From: G965215055 sp965215055
GTDB taxonomy: Bacteria > Pseudomonadota > Gammaproteobacteria > UBA4575
Length of the DNA: 64,000 bases
Assembly (NCBI GenBank): GCA_965215055.1
Contig: OZ244046.1
Location: forward strand, 1,178,001 to 1,242,000
Reading direction: 5' to 3'
Below the pieces are notes generated by a model that searched no databases, was not told the DNA's origin, and was given only the letters and a program-made list of their open reading frames with translations. Shown here piece by piece: positions 9,391 to 18,382 of the stretch. Numbering within the stretch: the first letter of the stretch is position 1; each line of letters opens with the position of its first letter. Position numbers and translations under genes: made by a program.

Positions 9391-9867
9391 ATGGTGCGGG
9401 TCTACGTCAGCATCGGTAGTAACATCGACAAGGAAAGAAATATTCCTTCGTCAATACGGGCATTGCAAAAAGTTTTTAATCGGCTGTACATTTCCAACGT
9501 GTATGAAACCAGGGCCGTGGGGTTTGACGGTGATGATTTTCATAATTTGGTAGTAGGCTTTGATACAAAACACTCACCACGGGAAATCAACCAGATTCTC
9601 AGGCAGATTGAGATTGAGCATGAACGAACGCGAGGCAAGGAACAATTTGAATCGCGTACGCTTGATCTGGATCAGTTGTTACACGGTGATCTTGTAGTGC
9701 AAATGGACGGTGTACATCTTCCGCATCCGGACATCCTGCGCTATGACTTTGTACTGAAACCCCTGGCAGAGCTTGCCGGTAATATTGTTCACCCAGAAGA
9801 AAAACAGACTATCGCCAAGTTATGGGAGGCGAGAACAAAAAGCAGAAAGATGAAGGTGGTGGCGTGA
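9391..9867 (+). CDS. folK: 2-amino-4-hydroxy-6-hydroxymethyldihydropteridine pyrophosphokinase
   Basis: HPPK transfers pyrophosphate from ATP to the FolB product. The 158-residue protein has VYVSIGSNIDKERN at the N-terminus, ESRTLDLDQL (the metal-binding aspartate motif) and LPHPDILRYDFVLKPLAEL. I chose the ATG at 9391 because it restores the family N-terminus and has AGGA seven bases before it; an upstream in-frame start would overlap folB. It converges with the pteridine reductase gene. Confidence 0.95.
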   Translation: MVRVYVSIGSNIDKERNIPSSIRALQKVFNRLYISNVYETRAVGFDGDDFHNLVVGFDTKHSPREINQILRQIEIEHERTRGKEQFESRTLDLDQLLHGDLVVQMDGVHLPHPDILRYDFVLKPLAELAGNIVHPEEKQTIAKLWEARTKSRKMKVVA

Positions 9868-9902
9868 TTTTTTGGAACAACGACGGGCGTTTAACGCGAG
9901 AG

Positions 9903-10640
9903 TCAATTACTTAACGTCCGCCCACCATCTACTGCAATGATCTGGCCGGTAACATAGTTTGCCTGGTTGATTAGAAATAACGCTGCATCGGCAATGTCCT
10001 TGGGGTCGCCTTCTCTTTTCAAGGCGGTGCGCGAGATAATTTCCTGGTGCAGGCTTTCGTAGTGCTCTGCTTCCGGCCACATGATGGCCCCTGGTGCGAT
10101 GCCGTTTACGCGCACTCCAGGCGCCAGTTCGCGCGCCATTGATTTAGTTAGCATTGCCAGGCCAGCCTTGGCAACAGAGTATACGGGATAACGTTTGAGA
10201 GGTCGGTCACCATGAATGTCAACGATATTGATAATGCAGCCTTGTGAGGCCTTAAGGTATGGTGCAACCGCCTGTATTAAAAAAAAGGGTGCCTTGAGAT
10301 TCACGCCAATCAGGTCCTCCCAGACGTCTTCGTCAACTTCACCCAGGTTGGTAGGAAAAAAAGAAGAGGCATTGTTGATCAGTACGTCAATATGGCCAAA
10401 CAGGGAAACTGCCTGCTTAGCCAGGACGGGAATATTTGCGTACTCCTTGAGATCGCCCTGTAGCAGTTTTACGGAGTTGGAGCGTTTTGCGGTAAGGTCT
10501 TCAGCAAGTGTCAAGGCGTCCTTCCTGGAGTTGCGGTAATGCAGAATGATATCCATACCGGATTGATGCAGGTAGCGGACAAGTTGCGCACCAATGCGCC
10601 GCGCCGCGCCTGTTATCATGACCACTTTGGGGCTATTCAT
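9903..10640 (-). CDS. Pteridine reductase-like short-chain dehydrogenase
   Basis: A 245-residue SDR with the Rossmann motif TGAARRIG, where the arginine marks NADPH preference as in pteridine reductases (PTR1/FolM), then NNASSF, the catalytic tyrosine and lysine in YSVAKAGL, and RVNGIAPGAI. These enzymes reduce dihydro- or oxidised pteridines to tetrahydro forms. Its place beside folB-folK supports a folate/pterin role over a generic 3-oxoacyl-ACP reductase, though the substrate is inferred. Confidence 0.82.
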   Translation of the reverse strand: MNSPKVVMITGAARRIGAQLVRYLHQSGMDIILHYRNSRKDALTLAEDLTAKRSNSVKLLQGDLKEYANIPVLAKQAVSLFGHIDVLINNASSFFPTNLGEVDEDVWEDLIGVNLKAPFFLIQAVAPYLKASQGCIINIVDIHGDRPLKRYPVYSVAKAGLAMLTKSMARELAPGVRVNGIAPGAIMWPEAEHYESLHQEIISRTALKREGDPKDIADAALFLINQANYVTGQIIAVDGGRTLSN

Positions 10641-10820
10641 AAATGCAATGCAAAACAGTTTGCCTGTTACTACAGTTTTTTTGGACTATTCACGACCTGG
10701 GGTCTGTGCAATAACTATTATCGCCCGCATCCAAGCTTTTCAATTGCCTAAACTCTACCATACCCTGTATAAGCAGGCTCACACGCTTACTACACTCCCT
10801 TCTCGTACAAGTAGACTTTA

Positions 10821-11996
10821 ATGCTTGATCTAAATTCCACCGCACTTAGTGCCGCACAACGGGCACATACAGAAAATTGCGCCATGCGGATCAGGCAGGA
10901 AATCGAAAGGCATGGAGGTTGTATCGGGTTTGACCGGTACATGCAATTGGCGCTACACGACCCGTCTACAGGTTACTACCATCACAAGCAGCAGATTTTT
11001 GGCAGGGATGGCGATTTCAGCACTGTACCCGAAATTTCGGTGCATCTTGCATATTGCCTGGCGCACGCCTGCGCACGGCTGATACGTGATGACGAGAGGC
11101 GGGCAATTTTGGAAGTCGGTGCAGGCAGCGGTCGGCTGGCGCGCGATATAATCCGTTTCTTGCATGCTTGGGGAAGACCACCTTCCCGATACTGTATCTA
11201 TGAACCAAGCGATTTACTCCGTGTGCAGCAAAGGAAATTACTTGCAGCAGAAATCCCGCAATATGCAGAGACCGTCAAGTGGCTACCGAACCTGCCAACC
11301 AGCATGGAAAGCGCAATCATTATAGTGAATGAGGTCCTGGACGCGCTGCCGGTCAAATGCTTTGAGGTGCTTTCAAAAGAGCCCAAGGAAAAGTGTGTAG
11401 GACTGACACGACAAGGAGCCTTTGAATGGCAACTGCGCTCTCCTTCAAGTGACCTTGAGGCTGCTTTGAATGATATAGCGGTAACGCTGGAACAGCCGTT
11501 TCCAGAGGGTTATCGTAGTGAAGTCAATCTTGATTTCGAGAGTGCCTTGTTTGCATGGACGAAAGGATGTGAGCAATGCGTAATGTTTCTGATTGATTAC
11601 GGCTATCCGCGCAGTGAGTACTACCACCCGCAGCGCAACATGGGGACGTTACGAAGTTATTTTAACCACCAGGTATCCGAGAGTCCGCTTATACGTTCGG
11701 GTTTGCAGGATTTTACCGCAGACGTGGATTTTTCCGCACTGGCAAAAGCAGCTGAGTGTCTTAATCTGAAAGTATTGTCTTTTGGTTCGCAGCGTAACTT
11801 TATGCTGGCGAATCATTTGCTCGACTGGCGACCGCAAGGAGATAACGAGATTGACCGCATCACGCAGGTTGCGCAACTCAAGCAGCTTACCTTGGGCGCT
11901 GCAATCGGTGAGCGCTTTCAGATTATGGTCCTGGGGAAGGGAATAGAATATGGTGAGGATTGCTTTACTCTGCGTGACATGCGAGCGCGACTTTAA
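10821..11996 (+). CDS. MidA/NDUFAF7-family SAM-dependent methyltransferase (DUF185)
   Basis: 391 residues. The GFDRYMQLALHDPSTGYY segment near residue 35 is the hallmark of the MidA family, followed by the SAM-binding loop ILEVGAGSGRLARDI near residue 95. Further on are NEVLDALPVKCFE and DYGYPRSEYYHPQR. The mitochondrial relative NDUFAF7 methylates an arginine of a complex I subunit. The bacterial target is not established. The gene is divergent from the pteridine reductase and 18 bases upstream of uppP, so probably co-transcribed with it. Confidence 0.88.
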   Translation: MLDLNSTALSAAQRAHTENCAMRIRQEIERHGGCIGFDRYMQLALHDPSTGYYHHKQQIFGRDGDFSTVPEISVHLAYCLAHACARLIRDDERRAILEVGAGSGRLARDIIRFLHAWGRPPSRYCIYEPSDLLRVQQRKLLAAEIPQYAETVKWLPNLPTSMESAIIIVNEVLDALPVKCFEVLSKEPKEKCVGLTRQGAFEWQLRSPSSDLEAALNDIAVTLEQPFPEGYRSEVNLDFESALFAWTKGCEQCVMFLIDYGYPRSEYYHPQRNMGTLRSYFNHQVSESPLIRSGLQDFTADVDFSALAKAAECLNLKVLSFGSQRNFMLANHLLDWRPQGDNEIDRITQVAQLKQLTLGAAIGERFQIMVLGKGIEYGEDCFTLRDMRARL

Positions 11997-12014
11997 CAGG
12001 GAAGATGTAGTTAT

Positions 12015-12830
12015 ATGGAGCCTTTACATGCTTTTTTATTAGCCGTAATTCAAGGGATTACGGAGTTTCTTCCTATCTCAAGCTCTGCTCACCTGGTGCT
12101 TTTGCCTATCATTGCAACGTGGCAGGACCAGGGCATCGTCGTGGACATCGCTGCACACTTTGGTAGTTTGCTGGCAGTACTGTTTTATTTTCGGGGTGAC
12201 CTGTACAAGCTGGTAACGAGTTGCTCTGCGTCTACCCGGTTTTCTCATGGCACCGCTGAAGATAACCGCCTCGCTGGGCTGTTGATATGGGCAACGCTAC
12301 CGATATTCATCGCCGCGATTTTGTTTCACGCCTATGTGGTCGAATACACTCGTAACGCAGTTGTAGTCGCAATTGCTTCAATTACATTTGGCCTGCTGTT
12401 GTGGCTGGCTGACTGGCTAGGCAAACAAACGAGAAAAACCAGGCATTTAACCACTGTAGATGCGCTGCTCATCGGTTTGGCACAAGTTACTGCACTTATC
12501 CCCGGTGCTTCGCGCGTCGGTGTGACGATGACTGCAGGTCTATGGCTGGGTCTCACCCGAACGGAAGCTGCACGATTTTCCTTTCTGCTCTCAATTCCAA
12601 CTATTCTTGGGGCTTCCCTCTATGGATGTTACCGCGCCGTACTGCAAAATGAGGGTATTGAATGGGGGATGGTTTTTGGAGTTATCGCTTGTTCTACAGT
12701 TGTTGCATTTCTTTGTATACACTGGTTCATAAAGTTCATCAACATGATAGGGATGCTGCCGTTTGTGTTGTACCGAATAGTGTTGGGCATAGTTCTGCTT
12801 GTTATTAGTCAACCATACGTTTTTCTTTGA
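12015..12830 (+). CDS. uppP: Undecaprenyl-diphosphatase (BacA/UppP)
   Basis: Integral membrane phosphatase that recycles the C55 lipid carrier of peptidoglycan synthesis and gives bacitracin tolerance. The 271-residue protein has the two signature regions: QGITEFLPISSSAHLVL near residue 14, with the catalytic glutamate and serines, and LIPGASRVGVTM near residue 160. Multiple hydrophobic helices fit the known fold. Its last 26 bases overlap the 3' end of the convergent cca gene. Confidence 0.97.
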   Translation: MEPLHAFLLAVIQGITEFLPISSSAHLVLLPIIATWQDQGIVVDIAAHFGSLLAVLFYFRGDLYKLVTSCSASTRFSHGTAEDNRLAGLLIWATLPIFIAAILFHAYVVEYTRNAVVVAIASITFGLLLWLADWLGKQTRKTRHLTTVDALLIGLAQVTALIPGASRVGVTMTAGLWLGLTRTEAARFSFLLSIPTILGASLYGCYRAVLQNEGIEWGMVFGVIACSTVVAFLCIHWFIKFINMIGMLPFVLYRIVLGIVLLVISQPYVFL

Positions 12831-13989
12831 TAAGACGAGTAAGTAATTCCAGTTGCGCACGTTCCAGGTTGTCAGCCAGTTTTTCATTACTTGCCCCTTC
12901 TTTTTTCCACTCTGACACGTCTATTTCGGCAATGGTTTTTGCGGCGCGCCGCAGCCAGTCGGCCTGTACGTATTCTTCTTTATTCGTGACGGATTTATAC
13001 ACCGTAGAAAATATATCCAGTAACTTTGCAAGGCGCTCAGGCTTTCTGCGAGCATCCAGTCTATGCAGCAGGTCTAGAAATTGTCGCGCATCCAGGTCGA
13101 AGATCTGATGGCATGGATGCTGTAGTGCCACTGTAAGGGTAAGTAATTCCTTGCAGGCGTTCGGCAGGCGGAGTTGTTCGGTTAGACCGTACACTTCACG
13201 GCAAGCTCTTTCCCGAGCATGTTCATGCCCCTGCATAGTCTGGTTAAAATAAAGGCCGCCAACAAACGCCGCGAAACGGGCACATGGTGTCTGCAACGTG
13301 CTGCTATCCAGGCAAGCCAGACCATGCTCACGCGCCTGCTTGTTTTCAAATGGTTTGCTAATACCGGCGTGCGTTTGTGCCAGTGCATTTATGGTGTACA
13401 GCACTACAAAAAACTTGCCGGGTGATTCGGTCGCCAATGCATTCCTGGTCTCCTGCCAGATGCGCTCCGGTGGCAATTCCTTCAGTTCTCCTGTCTTTAC
13501 CATCCGCTGCATGAGTTGCAGGGTTTCGTCCGCAATTGTAAACCCCAATGATGCAAACTTTGCTGCAAACCGCGCGACGCGCAGGACACGAAGCGGATCT
13601 TCAATAAACGCATCGGAAACATGCCGTAGTACCCTGGCTTGCAGGTCTTGTTGTCCGCCATAGGGGTCAATGATTTTCCCTGACGCATTCTTTGCCATCG
13701 CATTGATAGTCAGGTCACGACGCTGTAGGTCCTCTTCTAAACTCAGTTCTGGTGAGGTATGAATCTGAAACCCGCGATGGCCACTTCCCTTCTTTCGCTC
13801 GGTGCGGGCAAGGGCGTATTCTTCATTACTGTGTGGGTGTAAAAATACGGGAAAGTCCTTTCCCACGGGCCGATACCCCTGGGCAAGCATCTCTTCGACA
13901 CTGGAGCCAACCACAACCCAGTCGCGCTCGGCGACAGGTAGCCCCAGTAATTCGTCACGCACTGCGCCGCCTACTAGATATATCTCCAT
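12805..13989 (-). CDS. cca: CCA tRNA nucleotidyltransferase with degenerate HD domain
   Basis: Adds or repairs the 3' CCA of tRNAs. The 394-residue class II enzyme begins with IYLVGGAVRDELLG; the carboxylate motif reads ERDWVVVG (residues 21-28). RRDLTINAMA, DPYGGQQDL and EDPLRVLRVARFAA complete the head and neck. Enterobacterial Cca has a C-terminal HD phosphohydrolase with an adjacent His-Asp pair. Here the aligned segment reads ARFAAFVGGLYFNQ, with Gly-Gly at 244-245, so the extra phosphatase/phosphodiesterase activity is probably lost. It follows the NDUFA9-like gene by 43 bases on the same strand. Confidence 0.94.
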   Translation of the reverse strand: MEIYLVGGAVRDELLGLPVAERDWVVVGSSVEEMLAQGYRPVGKDFPVFLHPHSNEEYALARTERKKGSGHRGFQIHTSPELSLEEDLQRRDLTINAMAKNASGKIIDPYGGQQDLQARVLRHVSDAFIEDPLRVLRVARFAAKFASLGFTIADETLQLMQRMVKTGELKELPPERIWQETRNALATESPGKFFVVLYTINALAQTHAGISKPFENKQAREHGLACLDSSTLQTPCARFAAFVGGLYFNQTMQGHEHARERACREVYGLTEQLRLPNACKELLTLTVALQHPCHQIFDLDARQFLDLLHRLDARRKPERLAKLLDIFSTVYKSVTNKEEYVQADWLRRAAKTIAEIDVSEWKKEGASNEKLADNLERAQLELLTRLIKEKRMVD

Positions 13990-14032
13990 GATCGGATCAT
14001 GTAAGCGTAATAATGTAAAAATATGTCGTGCA

Positions 14033-14929
14033 CTATTTCAGTGAGTAAGCCGGAAGAACTGATTCCATGCTGGTAGGACAGTTGCTAGTCTCGGGACAAA
14101 TGCTGTCTTTTTGTAATGCATAGTAATTGTCCATTGAAAATGGTTTGCCGGGAATATGTTCCAAAATGCGCGCCTGTAGTTTTGACAACCAGTCTGGCAA
14201 CGCCAGTATTTTTCTCTTGTACCCATGGATGGATGCAGCATATTGGACTATTTGTTGTAGCGTGTACTGTTTGGGACCGCACAGGTTGATTCTTTTCCCA
14301 AATGAATCCGGATCATTCATGGCGTCGATCATGATTCTTGCAACGTCACCAACATAAACTGGCGCAAATTTTGTATCGGCACACGGCAAAGGGAAAACCC
14401 AGGGGGCTATTTTCAGCGAGAACGCAAAACGATTCAGAAAATCATTTTCGCCACCAAAAATCAGAGAGGGTCTAAAGCTGGTTACTGCAATTTTACCGAA
14501 TGAGAAGGTATGTAAATAGTTTTCCGCCTCGCCTTTGGTACGCAAGTAATGACTCTGTTCACTCGATTTGGCATTGAGTGCGCTTATATGCAGTAGTCTT
14601 GCGACGTTGCAGTGCAGACATGCCGCAACAATTTTACGTGTCAACTCAAAGTGAACGGTATAAAACTCTTTTCCACCACGGTCCTTTCCGTTAATGATGC
14701 CTACAAGGTTGATTACTGTGTCGCAACCCTGAAAATGTGTACGCAGTTGAGCACTATTATGGATGTCACTTTCAATGACTCGCGTTCCTGGTAAAACCAG
14801 CAGATCTCGATTGCGCTCGCGGCGACGGGTAAGAATTCTCACCTCGTGACCGTACCTGGCCAGTTCAACACACAGGTGGCGGCCTACGAATCCCGTTCCA
14901 CCCAGTACGCAAATTGTTGTTCTTTTCAT
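14033..14929 (-). CDS. NDUFA9-like atypical short-chain dehydrogenase
   Basis: A 298-residue atypical extended SDR with a Rossmann nucleotide-binding loop at the very N-terminus (VLGGTGFVGRHL) and LLHISALNAKSS, then YLRTKGEAENY in place of the usual catalytic motif. FRPSLIFGGENDFLNRF is typical of the complex I NDUFA9 subunit family and of bacterial proteins annotated after it. These bind NADPH but a catalytic reaction is not established. It lies just upstream of cca. Confidence 0.82.
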   Translation of the reverse strand: MKRTTICVLGGTGFVGRHLCVELARYGHEVRILTRRRERNRDLLVLPGTRVIESDIHNSAQLRTHFQGCDTVINLVGIINGKDRGGKEFYTVHFELTRKIVAACLHCNVARLLHISALNAKSSEQSHYLRTKGEAENYLHTFSFGKIAVTSFRPSLIFGGENDFLNRFAFSLKIAPWVFPLPCADTKFAPVYVGDVARIMIDAMNDPDSFGKRINLCGPKQYTLQQIVQYAASIHGYKRKILALPDWLSKLQARILEHIPGKPFSMDNYYALQKDSICPETSNCPTSMESVLPAYSLK

Positions 14930-15214
14930 ACCTGAACCATTTGTCCGCCATAAGTCTGATCAAAGTATATATGACGCAAGTAAAGTCTATTTTGCAGGCT
15001 TTTCTTGTAGTATTTCAGAATTTTCTTGTGGGGTTGCAATTGTAATAAGAATGTATGAGAATGGAGTAACAGGTAGTCCTGCATTGATTTCTTTTGTTGC
15101 CGGATGTTCTTACAGACATTTGGTGGTGTGCCTTTTATAAACAAAGTTGCGCTGATCCCGGCGTGCGGTTTCAACTAAATCTTAGCTTTTTGAATATTTG
15201 GAGTGTCAGCGGTA

Positions 15215-15541
15215 ATGAGTGAAAGTATCAGTCATATAACGGATGACAATTTTGAACAAGAGGTGTTGCGCTGCGAACAACCTGTGTTGGTTGATTATTG
15301 GGCGCAATGGTGCGGACCCTGCAAGATGATTGCACCGCTGCTGGAGGAGATTGTCGACGAATATAAAGGTAGGCTCAAGATCACTAAACTGAACGTTGAC
15401 GACAACCCCGATACACCACCGAGGTATGGTGTGCGTGGCATTCCCACGTTAATGATTTTCAAAAATGGTAGCGCTAAAGCTACTAAAGTAGGCGCATTGT
15501 CAAAATCACAATTGACTGCATTTATTGATCAAAGTATCTAA
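15215..15541 (+). CDS. trxA: Thioredoxin
   Basis: A 108-residue thioredoxin, the canonical length, with the active site WCGPCK near residue 32 and the cis-proline in GIPTLMIF. It reduces disulfides in cytoplasmic enzymes such as ribonucleotide reductase. I chose the ATG at 15215 for its exact family length, although a GTG 12 bases upstream is also possible. The trxA-rho neighbourhood is widely conserved in Proteobacteria; the gap to rho is 231 bases. Confidence 0.96.
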   Translation: MSESISHITDDNFEQEVLRCEQPVLVDYWAQWCGPCKMIAPLLEEIVDEYKGRLKITKLNVDDNPDTPPRYGVRGIPTLMIFKNGSAKATKVGALSKSQLTAFIDQSI

Positions 15542-15772
15542 ATCGCCAAGTTAGCGAGATTTCCTTTCGCGTTTATCTGTAACCAAACTATTAGCCAGTA
15601 AAAAGAACATACACCAAATTGCGCTGATCAAGTCGCATTGGAAATTGGAAACTTTGAATAAATAAAATGCCATTTTGTGGCACCAGTCAAGTTGCGCGTG
15701 GCAACACGTAAAATATGCTTCTTTGCGCTTGGTCAGGGAAGGTTTTCTAAATAACAAGATACCAAAAATATT

Positions 15773-17029
15773 ATGAATTTAACTGAATTAAAGAAGAAAC
15801 CAGCCTCGGAGTTGATCGATATTGCAACACAAAGAGGCATTGATAATTTAGCTCGTCTGCGTAAACAGGACATTATATTTTCAATTCTCAAAACACATGC
15901 GAAAAATGGTGAGGATATCTTTGGCGATGGCGTACTTGAAATTTTACAAGACGGGTTCGGTTTTTTACGCTCCGCTGATTGTTCCTATCTCGCTGGACCG
16001 GACGATATCTACATGTCGCCCAGCCAAATACGCAGATTTGGCTTGCGCACCGGAGACACTGTGTCAGGAAAAATACGCCCGCCTAAAGACAGTGAACGTT
16101 ACTTCGCCATGCTTAAGGTGGATCAGATCAATTTTGATCAGCCTGAAAATGCAAAGCGCAAAATCCTGTTCGAAAATCTGACGCCCCTGCATCCGGATGA
16201 GCGCCTGGAGTTGGAACGCGGTAACGGCAGTACTGAAGATATCACGGCCCGTATCATTGATATCTGCGCACCGATCGGCAAGGGTCAACGTGGCCTGATT
16301 GTATCTCCGCCCAAAGCGGGCAAGACTTTGATGCTGCAAAACATTGCACAAAGCATTACCTCCAACCATCCTGAATGTTACCTCATCGTGTTGCTTATTG
16401 ATGAGCGGCCCGAAGAGGTCACTGAAATGGAACGCATGGTACAAGGTGAAGTGGTGTCAAGCACGTTTGATGAGCCCGCCAGCCGACACGTGCAGGTTGC
16501 CGAGATGGTGATTGAAAAGGCAAAGCGGCTGGTGGAGCATAAAAAGGATGTGGTGATTCTGCTTGATTCCATAACGCGCCTCGCGCGTGCCTATAACACG
16601 GTTGCCCCTGCATCAGGCAAGGTCCTGACAGGTGGTGTCGATGCCAATGCATTGCAAAGACCAAAGCGCTTTTTTGGCGCGGCACGCAATATCGAAGAAG
16701 GTGGCAGCCTTACGATTGTCGCCACGGCACTGATTGAAACTGGCTCAAAGATGGATGAAGTCATCTATGAAGAGTTCAAAGGCACAGGGAACATGGAAAT
16801 TCACATGGATCGTCGTATTGCGGAAAAACGTGTATTTCCTGCAATCAATATCAATCGTTCAGGCACGCGCCGTGAAGAGTTGATAACCGATCAAGAAGAG
16901 CTGCAAAAGATCTGGATATTACGTAAATTCCTGCAACCTATGGATGAAATCGAAGCCATGGAGTTCATGCTGGGCCGCATGCAAACGAGCAAGGTTAACG
17001 ATGAGTTTTTTGAAGCTATGAAGCGCTGA
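15773..17029 (+). CDS. rho: Transcription termination factor Rho
   Basis: A 418-residue hexameric RNA-dependent ATPase. It has the N-terminal helix bundle, the cold-shock-like RNA-binding domain (DGFGFLRSADCSYL near residue 60), the Walker A loop PPKAGKT (179-185), the LIDERPEEVTEM Q-loop/Walker region and the R-loop GGVDANALQRPKRFFGAARN (20 residues). Length is standard. The 231-base leader between trxA and rho may take part in Rho autoregulation, known in enterobacteria, but I see no clear attenuator here. Confidence 0.97.
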   Translation: MNLTELKKKPASELIDIATQRGIDNLARLRKQDIIFSILKTHAKNGEDIFGDGVLEILQDGFGFLRSADCSYLAGPDDIYMSPSQIRRFGLRTGDTVSGKIRPPKDSERYFAMLKVDQINFDQPENAKRKILFENLTPLHPDERLELERGNGSTEDITARIIDICAPIGKGQRGLIVSPPKAGKTLMLQNIAQSITSNHPECYLIVLLIDERPEEVTEMERMVQGEVVSSTFDEPASRHVQVAEMVIEKAKRLVEHKKDVVILLDSITRLARAYNTVAPASGKVLTGGVDANALQRPKRFFGAARNIEEGGSLTIVATALIETGSKMDEVIYEEFKGTGNMEIHMDRRIAEKRVFPAININRSGTRREELITDQEELQKIWILRKFLQPMDEIEAMEFMLGRMQTSKVNDEFFEAMKR

Positions 17030-17052
17030 TTCCAGCAACTGCAAAGGTTTGC

Positions 17053-18332
17053 TTATTCGCTCTCGATTGCACGATGGCCGATGTCTGAGCGATAAAACAT
17101 GTCTGGCCAGGAAATGTTGTGTACCAGCTCATATGCGCGCTTTTGGGCTGCTTTGATACCATCGCCAAGTGCGGTGGCACACAGTACTCGTCCGCCATTG
17201 GTCAGCACTTGACCGCCTCGCAGCCTGGTGCCTGCATGGAAGACTTTTTGCATGGTGTGCTCTTGCCGTGGCAGCCCTTCAATAATTTGCCCTCTCTCGT
17301 ATTGTCCAGGATACCCCCGTGTAGCAAGCACTACGCCAAGTGCCGTGCGCAAGTCCCACTGAATATCACGTCGATGCAGTTGTTTGGCCAGTGCTGCTAC
17401 GCATAGTTCAGCCAAATCTGACTGCATACGCATGAGTATAGGTTGTGTTTCAGGTCACCAAGCCGGCAGTTAAATTCCAGCACGTAAGGGTTGCTGCGCG
17501 CGTCAATCATTAAGCCTGCGTAAAGAAAGCCGACATATGGCGTGCCTCTCTGCGCAAACCCGTTTACAACAGGATGAATTATTTCTTCCAGGATGCGTTG
17601 ATGCATGATATCCGTTATTACGGTCGCAGGTGAATATGCACCCATACCACCAGTGTTTGGACCTACGTCTCCTTCATCGCGCGCTTTATGATCCTGTGAA
17701 CTTGCCATAGGCAGCGCGTGTTCGCCGTCCACTATGCATATAAAGCTGGCTTCTTCCCCTCGAATAAATTCTTCCACGATGATTTGTTGGCCTGCCTTGC
17801 CAAAACTTGCTCCACTCAACATGTTCTCGGCGCAGTACGTGGCTTCGGCATGTGTTTGCGCAATAAAGACTCCTTTACCCGCTGCTAACCCATCCGCCTT
17901 GATCACTATGGGTGTCGGCTTGGACAAAATATATGTCTTGGCCTGGTCGATATCGGTAAACGTGGCACTTTCGCCTGTCGGAATACCATGTTGCTGCATG
18001 AATTTCTTGGCAAAGGATTTCGACCCTTCTAGTTGAGCAGTCGCTGCAGTGGGCCCAAAAATCGGCAGGCCTTCGCTTTTGAATTGATCAACGATTCCAG
18101 CAACCAAAGGTGCCTCAGGACCAACTACGGTTAATTCAATGTGTTGCCGCTTGGCAAAGGCGACAAGGGTTCCGATGTCTTCCGCGTCGACTTCGATGTT
18201 TTCTGTTTTTGGCTCACGCGCCGTTCCGGCATTTCCTGGTGCGACAAATATGTGAGTAACTTTTTCGGACTGCCCCAGCTTCCAAGCCAGGGCATGTTCA
18301 CGACCGCCGCCGCCAACTACCAGTACTTTCAT
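17053..18332 (-). pseudogene. purD: Phosphoribosylamine-glycine ligase interrupted by one frameshift
   Basis: Second step of purine synthesis (GAR synthetase, ATP-grasp). The 5' part begins MKVLVVGGGGREHALAWKL and is intact through VLEFNCRLGD. Then the frame shifts: the sequence continues as a short unrelated tail, while the expected ETQPILMRMQSDL continuation lies in the next frame and runs to the true end at 17053. One missing base in the short G run at about 17453-17454 (plus-strand caggtcacc; caggGtcacc would restore the frame) explains it. All else looks conserved and unselected decay is not visible, so this is either a recent mutation or a sequencing error. It follows purH in the fis-purH-purD operon. 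Confidence 0.85.
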
Positions 18333-18382
18333 TAGACGTTAAGATATTTGATCTAAAGATAACCGTCGTTATCTATAAAGGT

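Noticed and set aside
14930..15174. 82-codon minus-strand frame upstream of the NDUFA9-like gene
   Set aside because: Low-complexity composition, no family, and sits in a divergent promoter gap.
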